The notes under the pieces: model-generated
What the model was told of the DNA's origin: nothing
Seen by the model: only the letters and a program-made list of their open reading frames with translations
The model's database searches: none
Shown here: positions 36,327-48,439 of the stretch, piece after piece
Layout: the number at the start of each line of letters is the position of its first letter
Position numbering within the stretch: the stretch's first letter is position 1
Made by a program: the position numbers and the translations under genes
Assembly (NCBI GenBank): GCA_004794655.1
Contig: SMMW01000585.1
Coordinates: 9,113,501 to 9,177,500, forward strand
Reading direction: 5' to 3'
DNA length: 64,000 bases
DNA from: Marisa cornuarietis
Lineage: Eukaryota; Mollusca; Gastropoda; Architaenioglossa; Ampullariidae

Positions 36327-39300
36327 GTACTATTACTACCCCTGTCGTCACCAAGCCTTCATCTGCTGCTTTCACCCTCCTGAATTCTTAGCGAGGCGGA
36401 AAGAGAAAGAAGAAAGAAACTTGTGAGATTTTTAACCCTGTTCCCCCCCTACCCTTTAAAATTTAATAATTACTTTACTGTCACTGCTGCCATTCTTTGT
36501 CACTGCAAAAAGAGCTTGTTTGCTAAGGGACAGAAAGGCTGGTTCAGTGGAACCTTTTCTCTTTCTCCATTCATCCTAGCTTTTTTCTTACAGAACAAAG
36601 CTGAAATGAAAGAAAAAGAAACCAGGGTAGACACCTAGATCAAAGACGCAATATATTTAGCCAGAACCACGGAGTTATATTACTATTATATGTAACTTCG
36701 TGGCCAGAATCTTTCAGCTTTCTCCAAAACTTTTCCATTACGAATTCTCGTGAATCTAAAAACACATTCAGTTCTGGGGCCAGTTGCACAACACATTTCT
36801 AATTTTAAACACTTTTAGGCCTTAAATCTCTTTAGATAATCAGCTTAAAGTGCACACCACAATTTAACAATTTTTAAAACTAGAACTGCTTGAAGTAAGA
36901 TAAAGTTGTTTAAGTCTGACTTTCCGTCCTGTCAGTACAATTTTTGTATGTTCTTGTGCAATGCATCTAAATGGCAGAGAAGAGACTTTGCTTCTTTAGA
37001 ACAGTTTTAAGCTTTAGAAGCATGTTGTGCAACTGACCCCTGGTGTTTACTACACCAGCCTCACGCACCCATCCAACCCTAGAAGCCTACAATAAGCTGC
37101 TTGCTGGGTCACTCATTGCATCAATGTTGACGCAGCACTCATCAGTGCCGCGTCAGTGGCGACACTAGCACATGCGCTCGGAGACCTCCGGAGGGTTGGG
37201 GGTGTATGGGAAAGGACTCAGTTTCCAAGCCAGTCCGTAGCCACCTCGCGGTTCTAAACTTAGCTGTGGCCATGGTAATAGGATGCTGCCTTCTCTCAAA
37301 GGAGCATTCATGAACCACCGCTAATGTGTGGCCGTCAGGCCAGGTAGGTTGAATGGGCGGGCAGCCAGGTGTGGACAAGTAGACAGGTGTACAGATCAGA
37401 GAGGCACACTTGGTCCAAGCAGTGGGTAAATATGTGTACGTGCGCCCCAGTGCGTCCGTAAAGGGGGTGAGTGGGCGGCTGATTCTTAGTGCTAATCCAT
37501 CCTGGAATGGTCTGTTACAAGATCTGTGTGGTGGGTTGACCGGTTGTCTAGTCAACAAACGAGGAGAGTGCTGCTGTTGCTCATTGGAGTTGTTCGCTGT
37601 CAAATATTATCAACTAGAAACTGCAGGAACTTACAAGGGGCGAGGCAATGGACGTAACTGCTCTGTGAACACTTATCGGTGAAACGTTACGGGGCATAAA
37701 GGCGTCTGGTTTTCACACTTATTTTTTAGGGTTCGCCAGCGAATCGGTATCCGTGGAATGATACACTACTTTTACGATTACGATTGAAATAACGTGCGCT
37801 GGCATAATCTCTGTTTTATCTCGTTCTTCATTGTTCTCCTAATTCAGGGATGAGGAACGTCCGGTCTGCGGGCCATATAGGGCCGGCGAAGTCAATTGGT
37901 CTGGCCCGACCAAGGCAGCCACCGATGGGACTTAACTTCAGTAAATTTAGGAGCTTTTTTCATAACAACATAAATCTATTGAAGTGAATCATAATAATAA
38001 CGTAAATTTTGAGGCAGAGACAGGACACATTTGAGTACATGATTGGAGAGACATGTATGCTTCTCGTCGGTTGCCCACGGCCTGCAAGGATAACTTCGGA
38101 GAATTATGTCTGCATGTGACCTTCACCCCCAAGTCATTGCTAAAGCACTTCCGGTTTTGATGTCGGCTACATGAAACGTTCTTCGATCACGTCAGCTCTT
38201 AAAATCGTAGACATTGCTGTGCACTTCAGTGTACAGTTCAGGCCTGCAAATGTAGACATTTTGTAAATGCCATGAACTATGTGTGTACTAAATATTCATT
38301 ATTATTAATATTATTAAATTCCTTTCACTTCAAAACCACAAACAGAAAATTGTGCATTAGGAAAAAAGAGGCTTTGTCACTATACTTTGTCTTTTCAATT
38401 ACCTTTCTAATGATAAACACATATTTTTACAGATTCCAAGCACTTGTTTCACTATGCTCTTGCTAATTGCAGTGAGAAGAAAATTGACATCACTAACAAG
38501 TGTGTGGGGAATTCTAATTTTTTTGAACGATCTGCAGCACCGAGGTGTTGCACGGCAACCATCGTTGTAGGGATTCGGTGCAACTGTATTAAATAAAACT
38601 AAACACACACGCATAAAAAACAGGAGAAGGCTCGTAGGACCAGAGTCAAATAATCAACAGCAAACATGTAAAGCAATCTAGATTGACGCCTGTTACTGCA
38701 AAATGCAAAATACGCAATGCAAGTTTCCACTTTCACGATTTGAAGCTCATTTTCTCTCACCTAAATCTATTTCAGTATATCAAAAAACGTATTTCTGGTG
38801 TAGGAATGTATTTTTCACAATTATGTTCAAGAAGCTGATTTAGTGAAAGGCACATTCAGACAAAAAGCTGTGATCAGAATCGCACACTCCCCCTGGCTAC
38901 ACGGCGTGTCGGTTTGCCCCGTACGTTGAATATGTATTTCTCGGCGAAATAACAAAATCTCTGAACAGACAAGAACTACATTCTTCAATGTCTCGGAACG
39001 AAATATTTGGAAGACACTGCAAATTGCGACAGGACGCAGAGGAGATTACGACATTTGTGTATCAGTCATGCTAGCAATGTCTTAACCGGAAGTACCAAAG
39101 CATGTGGTTTTCTGCGCATGTACTTCGCGAACCTAAGTATGAAAAGGCGGATTGGGGTGACTCGGAGGACAATCAGTGCCCAAGCCGGCTGAGGGTGTAT
39201 ACGCTGGGAAAGTGATAACACACTGTGGCGAAACTACAGCTTGATCAAATATAGCAGGCTAATGTTTACGTTGATAATTTTATATGACCCGCGAATGATG

Positions 39301-42300
39301 TTATAAATATTAAATAGCCCTTGGAGGAAAAAAGGTTCCCCATCCCTGTCTGTTTGTTCTCGCATCACGTGACAGACACTGCACTGCAAACTGCCGTGAC
39401 GACACCTGCGCAACTCCTAGGTCGCTTTTTACCTCAGAAATGCTTGTTGTCTTGACCGAATGCCTTAAATACGATTTTATAATGGCTCATATATGCATGT
39501 AACTCAATCGCCATCGATATGCATGGATTAATAAGAAAAACATCAAGATTCACTTTATTTTCATAATGTTCATCATAAAGAAACGAAATAAGCTTTCGCA
39601 GGTTGAGAAAGAGTTACAGTCTGGCGAAAAACACTTCAAAGATATTAACCTCGCGCTGGAAACATTTCTTGATTGCAGCGAGATGGGTTTGAAAGAATCG
39701 TCTTCAGGCAAAACAATCAGTAAAAGAGTGCTTCCACCCAGGTGGCGAACCGGAGTCTCAAACACATGAAAGGTCGCTGTATGAACAAAGCTACAGACTT
39801 TCGTTCCCAGAATTCAAGATCCAATGAAGAAACAGCTCAGAGAAGACGAGTTTTGCCCTCTGTGCTAGATGGTGGGACTAGTTACACATTCTCTATCCTC
39901 CCTTGAGGTGAAATTTATCAGATGACTAAATTAACAACAGCATCAATTTTCAACTTATGTATCGGAGCCTATAAATGAAACTGTGACTAGGAAACCACAA
40001 GCAAATTTGTGTTTCTGAGCCCACAAACCTAATTGTGTTTCCAAATCCCAAAATTACATTTTTTTTTATCTGAACTTATAGACTATCAACCAAACTTTGT
40101 CTGAACCCACAAGTTAGTGTATCTGAGCCCATAGACACAAATGGTGTATCCACAAGAGAGTTTATGTATCAGAACACCTAAATGAAACCGTCCATTTGAG
40201 CCCCCTTCTCCAACAACCCAATTTCTCGATCGCAGCAATAAAGGTGGCTTTATGCTAAGCTGAAATAAAAAAAGATAATAAAAAATAAAATAATAAAAGC
40301 GATAAAACGATAATGAACAATGCATCAGTGGTGAACATTAGTGATAATGTGAATATTGCTACCTTTATACTCGCATCATAAGGCACGTTTGACTGATTTC
40401 CAGCTCAGCTTCACGCTTTAGGACGGCGCTGACTCCACTGTTTTTTTTACAACCAGACGGGTATTTGGTTTGGAAAATTTCCCACGTTCTTAAAGGCCGT
40501 CGAACTCAGTCTCTTAATTCCTTAGTCATCATTTTGGTCATCAAGAAATTAGTATTATGCCACATGCCATATGATATATGTGTAAAATTGTAAGCAGCTT
40601 TTATTTTCTATCTATACTATACCATTTAAATTTTTAAAAATAATATATATTCACTTCATTTCCTTTTCAAACTGTAAAAATATTTTTGGCAGTTTGTACA
40701 GGACTTGTCATTGGAAAAATCTTTACTTTTTAATCATGAAAACGTTTTGTTTCTATATATGTTTTAAGTGGTCTTTACACTATGCACTGTCTTTAATTTT
40801 TTGCAGACAGGGAGCAGACTGCGATTTATTTGTCTGCTTCCTATGGCCTCGGGAAAGGAAATGGGTGTGGATGGGGAAATTCTGCAAACCAAAGTCGGGC
40901 TGCCCAGCAGCACTGTGAAAAGAGACATTGATCTCAACACTAGAACAGTCTGCCGCATATAACAAAGGCGGTGAAGTTGCATTTCAAAGTGAGTCCTATC
41001 AAGGATTTCATTCTCCTCGAGTTCCTCTTTTTCCTTTCACTTCACAAACCTGACACAAGAGCATGTTTAAACAAAAACGCGTGACTGGAGGACACGGAAT
41101 GACGGAGCAGTTAATGCAAGCCGAGGTTTGAAAGCAATGCACAACAGTTTCAAGGAAGATAAAAAGAAAACCGTCAAAGAAAAATCGTCGAAAGGTCACC
41201 AGTAAGATGAAAGGGAAGCGGTAAGAAAGTTGTAGAAAGGGAAGGAAGAACTTTAAAAGGAAAAATACACGTAAGAAAGAAAAGTTTTTAATGTTCGAGA
41301 ACGACAGACAGGAAGAAGAAAAATGCTCAGTCTTCATCCCAATATTATATTCTAGTTTCCAGATATGTCACTTCAGTTTCACACTCAACACACAAGACCC
41401 AAAAGACGATTGTTGAAGTTAGATAAATTAAACAAAATCGGTTGTATTTCAGGCTCTGAAATTTGCAGAATGTATTTATATCGTCTCTGACTACCAAAAT
41501 ATGTGGGTAACTTGCAATAATAACCCGTATACATTTCTTAAAATGTAACTGACTTGCTCTTCTGCTATAAGAAGGCGTTCTTCTGGCTTTTCTAGTCGTG
41601 TATCTGATATGAAGCGGTCCTCACCGTCGTCATTGTTGGTCCAGATCTTACATTCAACCTCCAACAATCCTTTGAATCATGCTGCATGTGCTGCTGACAA
41701 GCTATATTCTGACACTGCCTGATCAAAGGTAGGACTGTACATGTTGCAATTAAACTCCAATGGAGTTACTTCAGTTTTTTTTCTGCTGCAGATTAGTCTC
41801 ATTCTTGTTAGTAATGCCTGACTTTCTCGAATGTTCGCGTCGTTTTCGTAAACTGGGTGGCATTGGTCTTTGCTCCGAACGCTATGGAATCAGCCTGACA
41901 TTGTTGTTGTTATTATTATTACTATTCTGCGGAAAGACAGCGGCCTGCATATATCAGCGTTGTAGACCGGTGTACGAGACCTGAAGATAAGCACAGTTTT
42001 ATAGATACATGTCAGTAAATTAATCTTTTGTAACTAGAAACTTGAAGCATCAGAGATTTAGGAGGTCATGAACCTCTGCATCATGGGAGAGCACTTTGTT
42101 TTGACATGTCATGCTCTTTGCGGCCTGTTCTAATAAAGTTTAGTCTACAATATGATACAGTTTAGTTTTGCTAATCCAGTGATTCCTTTAGGAGGATTGG
42201 TAGTACCTGGCAGCGTGTTAGTTATTTGCTTCTTTGGCAGCTTTATCGTCCTTGATAAAACAAAAACAAATATAACAAAACAACAACGGCATAAACAAAA

Positions 42301-43731
42301 TAAAAAAAACAAGACAAAACAAAAAATTCAGTATCAATAATAAAACCACAAAAAACAACAAAAACAAACAAACAAACCAAAAACCAAACAGGATGTGCTA
42401 CTACCAGTGTTTTCTGGAATCCTGAAAGTTGTTTCATCTGGGACAGATAATCTAATGGGACAACTAATGTAATGGCCCAGAACGGCAGGCGTGTTTCAAG
42501 TTAGAGAGCGAATGCTGTTGTTTCTGCTATTAGGCTTTGAATCCGAACATTTGGGCTTATCAGTGAAACACTACAGACTTGCTCCCTGTTCCACTATGCA
42601 CGTGCCCTCTATGAGACAGCGCAAGGAAGATAATCGAAACACGACAGTTTATTCTTTTGCCACTTACCGAGGTGATGGACTTGGGAAAACAAGACTGGAG
42701 AGAAAATGCAACAAAAGTAAAGACATACTAGCAGGATATCTTTCCGTCTCATCATTGAATGGCACCGGACGTCTTGCAAAGGAAATAAAAGGGAGACAAG
42801 TTGCTGTCCTGACCCTTATCTTGTCATGATAAGCGAACAAAAGCGACAGACTACTGAAATTTGAGGCGTTTTAATCGAACTTTGTAGCTATCCAACATAG
42901 AAAGCTGATTTCTGCTCTGTCGTTCTTTGAAAGAAATAGATGTTCATGTTAAAATGTGGTAAGTGGGATAGTGTTCCAGGAACGATGTGACCCATCAGAC
43001 CACGGACGTGTGTAGGTAGATTGCTGTCTGTCTGCCGAGACCAGCGCTGAGTCTCTTGCGAAGTTCTCCGCTGTTAGTCTCGGCGAGCCTTCACAATGAA
43101 TGTGAATAAACCGGAAGCTACATCGTCCAAAGCCTCGTTCTAGTAGTTAAACTGAAACGTGACTAAACCGGAAGCCATTTCGTAACAAGCCTCGTTCTAT
43201 GACTTCACTGAAAAAAATCGTCTACAAGCAGTCCAGTAATACAAGTCCGTGATCAGACCTTATTCTAATTCTGATAAATTCCGATACTGTATTTTCTGAA
43301 CTCGCCTAAGAAGGACTCGAACTAAATTAACAGACAAACTTGCATATCGATAGATAGAGATAGATAGCTAGATAGATAAATCGATAGATTTATTTAACTG
43401 AATGATCTGAATAGCTCATGATCACAAACATCATGAAAACAGAACTTCATTTTTATTTTTCGTCTTGAAAACAACAACAAAAAACAGACCCACACAATAT
43501 GCTAAAACGAAAGTTTAGAAAATGCTTTTCGTTATTCAAGCACACATAAATTTAAAAACTACGTCAAATTAAGGGGACAGGGGAATTTCGCATTAATGCT
43601 GGGAGCAAAATCGAGTCGACATCACCACCTACAGCACATGCACACCATCGTCTCTCACCTGCACCAGGTAAGGACGTCCAGATGACTGCGTTTAGTCCCA
43701 GAATCCTCCAGAAGGACCCGCCGCTCAGCAT
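30596..43731 (-). CDS. Single-pass cysteine-rich membrane protein, unassigned family (4 exons, 149 aa)
   Basis: Four exons join in compatible phases (1, 2, 2) to a complete 450-nt reading frame. A hydrophobic leader (residues 1-24, ILGLNAVIW) precedes a compact ectodomain with C29, C45, C53, C54, C62 and C63, that is C-x15-C-x7-CC-x7-CC. The core words are YSCDHPVFTECCEH and RFTCCEP. One helix at about 77-96 (LWGMIAAMLVVGAMIYTCVV) follows, then a tail of about 50 residues with RKKLRMR next to NATEERKPL. A type I orientation is inferred. The plan resembles small cysteine-rich membrane adaptors such as the Shisa, CYYR1 and VOPP1/WBP1 families, but spacing differs and no PPxY motif is present, so I do not assign it. 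The leader exon is preceded by an acceptor-like CTTCCCACAG, so the 5' UTR may be spliced. Confidence 0.82.
31200..31340 (-). CDS. 149-aa membrane protein exon 3 (transmembrane helix)
   Basis: Forty-six full codons: KEQLQLWG, then an 18-residue hydrophobic stretch, then RDGSIFEAETLKEAVRKKLR. Acceptor CTGTGTAG, donor GTACGT, phase 2 in and out. Confidence 0.87.
31457..31550. repeat. (CACT)n microsatellite followed by (AAGC)n
   Basis: A pure tetranucleotide run about 120 bp upstream of the exon 3 acceptor of the 149-residue gene, followed by four AAGC units. Confidence 0.97.
32342..32516 (+). mobile_element. tRNA-derived SINE, copy 2
   Basis: Homologous to 25441-25615 along its length: GGTTAGCACCTGTCACCAAT, GGGTTCAGCTC, TCTGCATGTGGCATCT and tail GGCTCGGCGTAAAACACCAA. 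Inserted antisense in intron 2 of the 149-residue gene. Confidence 0.8.
32517..34177. other. Intron 2 of the 149-aa gene, middle part
   Basis: No gene or known repeat recognised. Confidence 0.55.
34178..34242. repeat. (CG)n(CA)n alternating tract
   Basis: Eight or nine CG dinucleotides run directly into about 23 CA dinucleotides, 65 bp of strict alternating purine-pyrimidine. Confidence 0.95.
34452..34510. repeat. (CA)n microsatellite
   Basis: Pure CA run of about 59 bp. Confidence 0.97.
34677..34826. mobile_element. 150-bp MITE-like element
   Basis: Starts CAGTGGCGTAG and ends CTGCGCCACTG, an 11-bp inverted repeat with one mismatch. It is flanked by GCAAT on the left and GCAAC on the right, a possible short target duplication. 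No coding capacity. Confidence 0.65.
35017..35370. repeat. ~50-bp minisatellite overlapping an exon donor
   Basis: About six diverged units share CATTATGCGACCCTTAGA and TTTGGTTTGTCTGCCGCTAC. A (TG)n run at 35041-35097 separates the first fragment. The last unit contains the exon 2 donor of the 149-residue gene. Confidence 0.75.
35358..35496 (-). CDS. 149-aa membrane protein exon 2 (cysteine-rich ectodomain)
   Basis: Forty-five full codons with all six ectodomain cysteines. Acceptor TGTCCGCAG, donor GTAAGT, phase 1 in and phase 2 out. The donor lies in the last unit of a minisatellite. Confidence 0.87.
35500..36660. other. Intron 1 of the 149-aa gene, right of exon 2
   Basis: No gene. Contains a (CT)n tract near 35703-35725 and the inverted trinucleotide arrays listed separately. 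Confidence 0.55.
36223..36326. repeat. Mirror-paired (ATG)n / (CAT)n arrays
   Basis: Forty bp of ATG repeats (36223-36262), a 10-bp spacer AAACAAAAAC, then 54 bp of CAT repeats (36273-36326). The arms are reverse complements. Confidence 0.97.
36661..36709. repeat. Small foldback insert flanked by CCAGAA
   Basis: A 37-bp near-palindrome (CCACGGAGTTA to TAACTTCGTGG, one mismatch) sits between two copies of CCAGAA. Confidence 0.6.
37845..39348. mobile_element. 1.5-kb non-autonomous hAT-like element
   Basis: Starts CAGGGATGAGGAAC and ends GTTCCCCATCCCTG, a 14-bp inverted repeat with one mismatch. The subterminal words GTCTGCGGGCCATATAGGGCC-like and AAATAGCCCTTGGAGGAAAA are typical of GTF2IRD2-type hAT elements. 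TTGTTCTC occurs 6 bp left and 5 bp right of the ends. No transposase frame is seen inside. Confidence 0.75.
39957..40206. repeat. ~28-bp minisatellite, ~8 units
   Basis: Units share TGTATCTGAGCCCACAAAC and AAATTGTG-like ends, strongly diverged. In intron 1 of the 149-residue gene. Confidence 0.75.
40207..43107. other. Intron 1 of the 149-aa gene, left of exon 1
   Basis: No gene recognised. A-rich tract at 42255-42390. Confidence 0.55.
43108..43245. repeat. Tandem pair of a ~56-bp unit, related to 46534-46620
   Basis: AAACCGGAAGC ... CCTCGTTCTA occurs at 43108 and again at 43164. A further copy with the same downstream AATCGTCTGCAAGCAG-like sequence lies at 46534-46620. Confidence 0.75.
43659..43731 (-). 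CDS. 149-aa membrane protein exon 1 (leader)
   Basis: Twenty-four codons plus one base from MLSGGSFWRILG to SLPGA, donor GTGAGA, phase 1 out. Hydrophobic core and small residues before the end fit a signal peptide. No other ATG fits the downstream frame. Confidence 0.78.
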
Positions 43732-43744
43732 AGCAGTTGAATGG

Positions 43745-46700
43745 ACACCAGTGACCGACTGTGGGAAGACGAACGTTTTAATTAATCAATTGCGATGGAC
43801 TTAAATAAAATGAATGATGATAAATAAGATCCTGATCATGAAAAGACGGACTGACATTATCAATACCCATCGCCCACATGACTACCCACTGGTGAAAAGT
43901 CGTGTTGCAAGTAATACCTGAAAAAAATTGCAGATTTTTTCTTGTTTACTGTATCAAGAAAATAATTCACCTGAACAACAAACCAAAAATAGTATGAACG
44001 TTCTTTTTAACTGATAGAAGTTTACAGGATGCTTTAATAAATACTTAAATTGTCAAGAGTGATTACAGCAGTAAACCTTAAACCAACTGTATATTCCTCT
44101 GGAAAACTCAATCTACCAACTTGATCATTTAAAAATTATTTTGATTTCGGTGGTGGGTGGGAGGTTGTATAAATTTGTTTATGTGTACTTGTGGTGTACT
44201 TCTAACTCATTCGCTAAAGAATCTTCACGCTAAACACGTACAAGTTGCAAGCTTAGGTAAGGCTTAGTTGCTTCTACAGACAACAAACAAAAGGTAATGA
44301 ATGTTATATGAGGTAGAAGGGAAGTGTATTTGAAACTGATTACAAGATACAAAATCTATAAAATAGATACACGGCATGAGGGCCCACACAATGATGAGAA
44401 CACTGAACATGTCGAAGTTGTGATAAGCGTTTGTAATTAAAATCCGTTAAACTGTAAGAGTGGTTAAGGAGAAGCAGACAGTCAAATGGTCCGAGTTTTG
44501 GCGTCCTAACCTGTATAACGCAGCGAACTTACACCAGTTGAGCCACTTGTCGGGAATGGGTACCACACTCCACAGAACGTTGGGAAAGGAAGGATAGCGA
44601 AAGGAAGGTAGATGGGAATCGTTCGTTCGTTAACTTTCTACCTTCTTGGATTATTTTTTAACCAGTCATAGGGGAGCAAACGAATGAGGTGTAGCATCGG
44701 TGAACTCTCGCCAGCCATTTCAGCCACAAGATGGGGATCACCCTCACAAAAAAACTGGCCCTAGGAAAAGTGAGGTCTCTAGCGTCTCACTCCACATCGA
44801 CGACTATCTTTACCTTTACCGAAAGGGATTAAAAACTTTTAACCTGTCTTATAACTTATTGACACTCAAGCAGTTAACAATACTTCTATAAATCCGATAA
44901 TCAGTCAGTCTTCGTGACCTGATCACGCAAAGTTTTCAAAAATTCAGCCCGACAAAAATCTTATTTGACATTTTCGGTCAGACACTAAAAATGTAGTGCC
45001 GAAGCTCTTGAACTCGGCAGATGTGAAGAAAAGGGATGTTAGCTCATTCTTTTGTACTAAAGACACGCAACATGCAACCTGGTCATGGGAAAGTTTTAAG
45101 GAGGATGTCACTAAGCCTCAAACTCATCTATAAATATTAGAAGATAAGAATTGGTTTATTAGTCAAATGATATTGCACTATGAATTTGACTTCATGATAG
45201 TCGCTACTTAATCAACAAATAACAGATTAAATGCACACCTAAACTTGTAAACGCTGATGCTGGTACTGTTGTTTGTACACAGCGTACATTTATCATCTCA
45301 AAAAGCAGACACAGAACGAAAGACAGAATATTAGGTCTATCATCGTGTCGCCATGTTTCCGGAACCATCTTAGACCATTATTAGACCATTATTAAATAAA
45401 GTTAATTAATTAAAAAAAAACACAGACAGACTCGGACGAACGCAACATAACGGAAAAGAAGCAAGGCAAATCCACCGACACATTAGTATGAAGGCGTTGA
45501 ACTGTTCGTCAGCCTTCACAGATGATCTTTTCACAGATATAAGATGTGCAAGAATTACATATCTAAAGCTGGTAATCCAGATCCACATAGTATTAATCCG
45601 GGATTAAAGCAGATCAATATATAATATAATAACTGGAAATAGTTCTTGTCCAGAGAGCATATCATCGTACATAAGGTAGAATCACGTAGGAAATGCAAAG
45701 TCTGTAGTTGTTGATCAAGCAGTGAACCTGGCAACAAGAACGAAGAAGTTGGAGAAAGATACAGTGAAACCAGAATAATTGTCGTGTACAACAAAGTCAG
45801 TCATAATAAAAAAATTAATAATAAAGTAATAATAATAAAAGAAGTGCACGCTAGCAAAACACTCCAATCACGGACTCGCATAAATGAACTGATGACTGCC
45901 GAAACTAACGCTTAGCTTTTTGGCAAGTTGTCCGTTGTTAGGTCCCGGCCAACATCGAAACCAGACTTCCGGTAGAGCAGTGCGACCGCAATGAGACTTT
46001 TAATGTTGCCGTAATGTTATTGTTTTGTTGCACTATTAACAAGCTTGACTATTTAAAACACAAAATTATTTGCTTCATTATTCTGAAATCTTACTTAAGG
46101 AATGATAAATCGTATGAAAATGCAAATAAATATTTAATCTAAGATCACTGGTGTTTGCATGCTTCACCTTGGTCTCTCGCTGGTGTATGTATGGGTAACG
46201 TGGCATGGCTTTCTTCGCATATCTTATCTTGCTCAAAGTGAGCAAAAAACAAGATCATTACCTTTTTTATGCATTTTTCTTCAACGTGTATTGAGCAAAT
46301 TTAGGCTCTCAGTGGATTGAAGCTTTTGTCTGAACGGTCTGTTGCATGAATGAGAACCGCTCGCCAGTCTTCTTGCTCTTTCGATACACCTGCCCGTGGA
46401 AGCGGGAAAAAAACGAAAGCAAAATATTTGTGGCTCAGTGGCATCCTACCAAGCAGCATATGAACCACTTCTTGGTTGCTGAAATATTGTTGTTCATCTC
46501 GCTGACTCTTCTGCCATAGTCACTGTCATTCCCGAAACCGGAAGCTTCGTACATACTAGCCTCGTTCTAGTAGGTAACTGAAAACAAAATCGTCTGCAAG
46601 CAGCCCAGTGATATAAAGTCGTGTAATATAAATTCGTGCTCCAATGAGAGGTTAACGTGGCTTCAATACGTACGGAACACTGAAGCTGAAAAAGTAATGG

Positions 46701-47790
46701 CTGACACTAGCACTGCCCAGAAGAATTGTTGAAGAATAAAACTCTGCATGATTCCTGTGGTCTACACAAAAGCACAGCAGAAACTAAAGCTCGGTGAAGA
46801 TGAACACACGGTCACAAACTGCTTATTAACTGTAAATACAGCCCAGTATATCAAGACACAATTGTGGAGCACGAAAGTTGACATGCCAGGTAGGCGCAGC
46901 CTTGTTCTCATTATAAAGGTATCCATAGAGTAAATGAAACCTAGATTTACTAATTTTAAAATACTTTATGCTAATTTAATATCTGTAAAAAAGAATCTTT
47001 GTAATAAGTAAGAGCTGAGCGAGATTTCGTGTCGAAGCTAATTTTTCTTGAATTTATTTTCAAGAGAGAAAACTGTCAACCTTCTACTGTACTTACCCAA
47101 GCTGTTAAAAAGTATTTTAGCCTGTTAAATAAATATGTTCACATTATGAATCATCAGACCATGATCTTTTCCAAGAACAGCTAGCTAGCCGGCCGGACGG
47201 TAATAAAAATAAAGCAGCAGACAGCGAAACTGTCCGAAATGCCAGACACTCGGTATGTCGCAGTGGACAGGCAATCGGTCAGAAATAGGCCAACAGACCG
47301 CCTGGACATGTCCCACTGATTGGATGCCTTTCCTAACGTTTCAGATGAAAACAAAACTGGTCAAGGTTGTAAAAATGTCTTCTGGTAAATATATCTTCTT
47401 AGCGATGGCATGGATGAAAGTAAAGGTTTTATTATTTAGAAGAAATTTGTCTATATCACCAAATAAGCACATGCAGACACAAATACAAACACATGCGCTA
47501 ACGAATGCAAAAACATAAGACAAACACACAAATTGAGGCCTAACTCACACAAAGCAAACTTGTTAGTAGAGGCCCGAAAGGTAATTAGGGTCAACCGTGC
47601 AATTTCCCCCTTTTTTTAGAAAATGGATTCCTCGGTCATTAAACTAAAAGGGAAATTACAGCTACAACAGTCAATTTTGAGACTAGATGGACAGCCCTGG
47701 CATTAAATAAAAGGGCAAAACATGTTGATTCAAAAAATATAGATGTGAAGAATCTTAAATTTTCTAATTAAGACTCATTTTGTGGTGGCA
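43745..47790. other. Intergenic, upstream of the 149-aa gene
   Basis: Apart from the dispersed repeat above, no gene, RNA or known element is recognised. Confidence 0.5.
46534..46620. repeat. Dispersed copy of the CCGGAAGC repeat
   Basis: Matches the second unit at 43164-43240 plus its right flank (ATCGTCTGCAAGCAGCCCAG). Confidence 0.75.

Positions 47791-47791
<1 letters not shown>

Positions 47792-47872
<81 letters not shown>
47792..47872. repeat. (CA)n microsatellite
   Basis: A pure 81-bp CA run followed by a diverged GTGTATG-rich region to about 47980. Confidence 0.97.
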
Positions 47873-47879
<7 letters not shown>

Positions 47880-48439
47880 GTGATTGTATGTGTGTGGTGG
47901 TATGTATGTGATAATATGTATGTGATAGAATGTGTGTGATTGTGGGTGATGGTATGTATGTGATTGTTAGTGTATGCTTGTACAAAATGTTACGTACACA
48001 TGTATATGCAAGCTGCCTTGGTAATCTAGTACATTCTACAACGATCAATAGTTTCTAGTTCCAGAAGATAAAATACTTTGTTGTAAAAAAAACAAACTCA
48101 TCCAAATCCCCCTCTGCCATGGTTCTGTGCCATTGCTGCAACTGGAGGGAGGTACTATAAACGCTTGTGAAGCCTTTTTATGTCTACTGCTCACAATTAG
48201 ATTGGTAAATGTCCCAAGTAAAGTTTGTTTAAATCATGATTCTCTTAAAATGTAATAAGCGCCCTACACAGTTCCGGACACCTACCTTTTGGCACTTTCT
48301 TTCACAGACCATCAGCCACGGACAGTAACAGGTAGAAACTGTTGTTATCACGGACAGCAACACAAAACAGGAAGAGAGACAAGACTCGGTAACTCTGCAA
48401 AAGCAGACTCTCCAGGAAATCACAGGCGTACAGACCGTA

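Noticed and set aside
37142..37603. 153-codon minus-strand open frame
   Set aside because: Composition is proline/threonine/arginine-rich without motif, and there are no supporting splice sites. Probably chance in a GC-richer patch.
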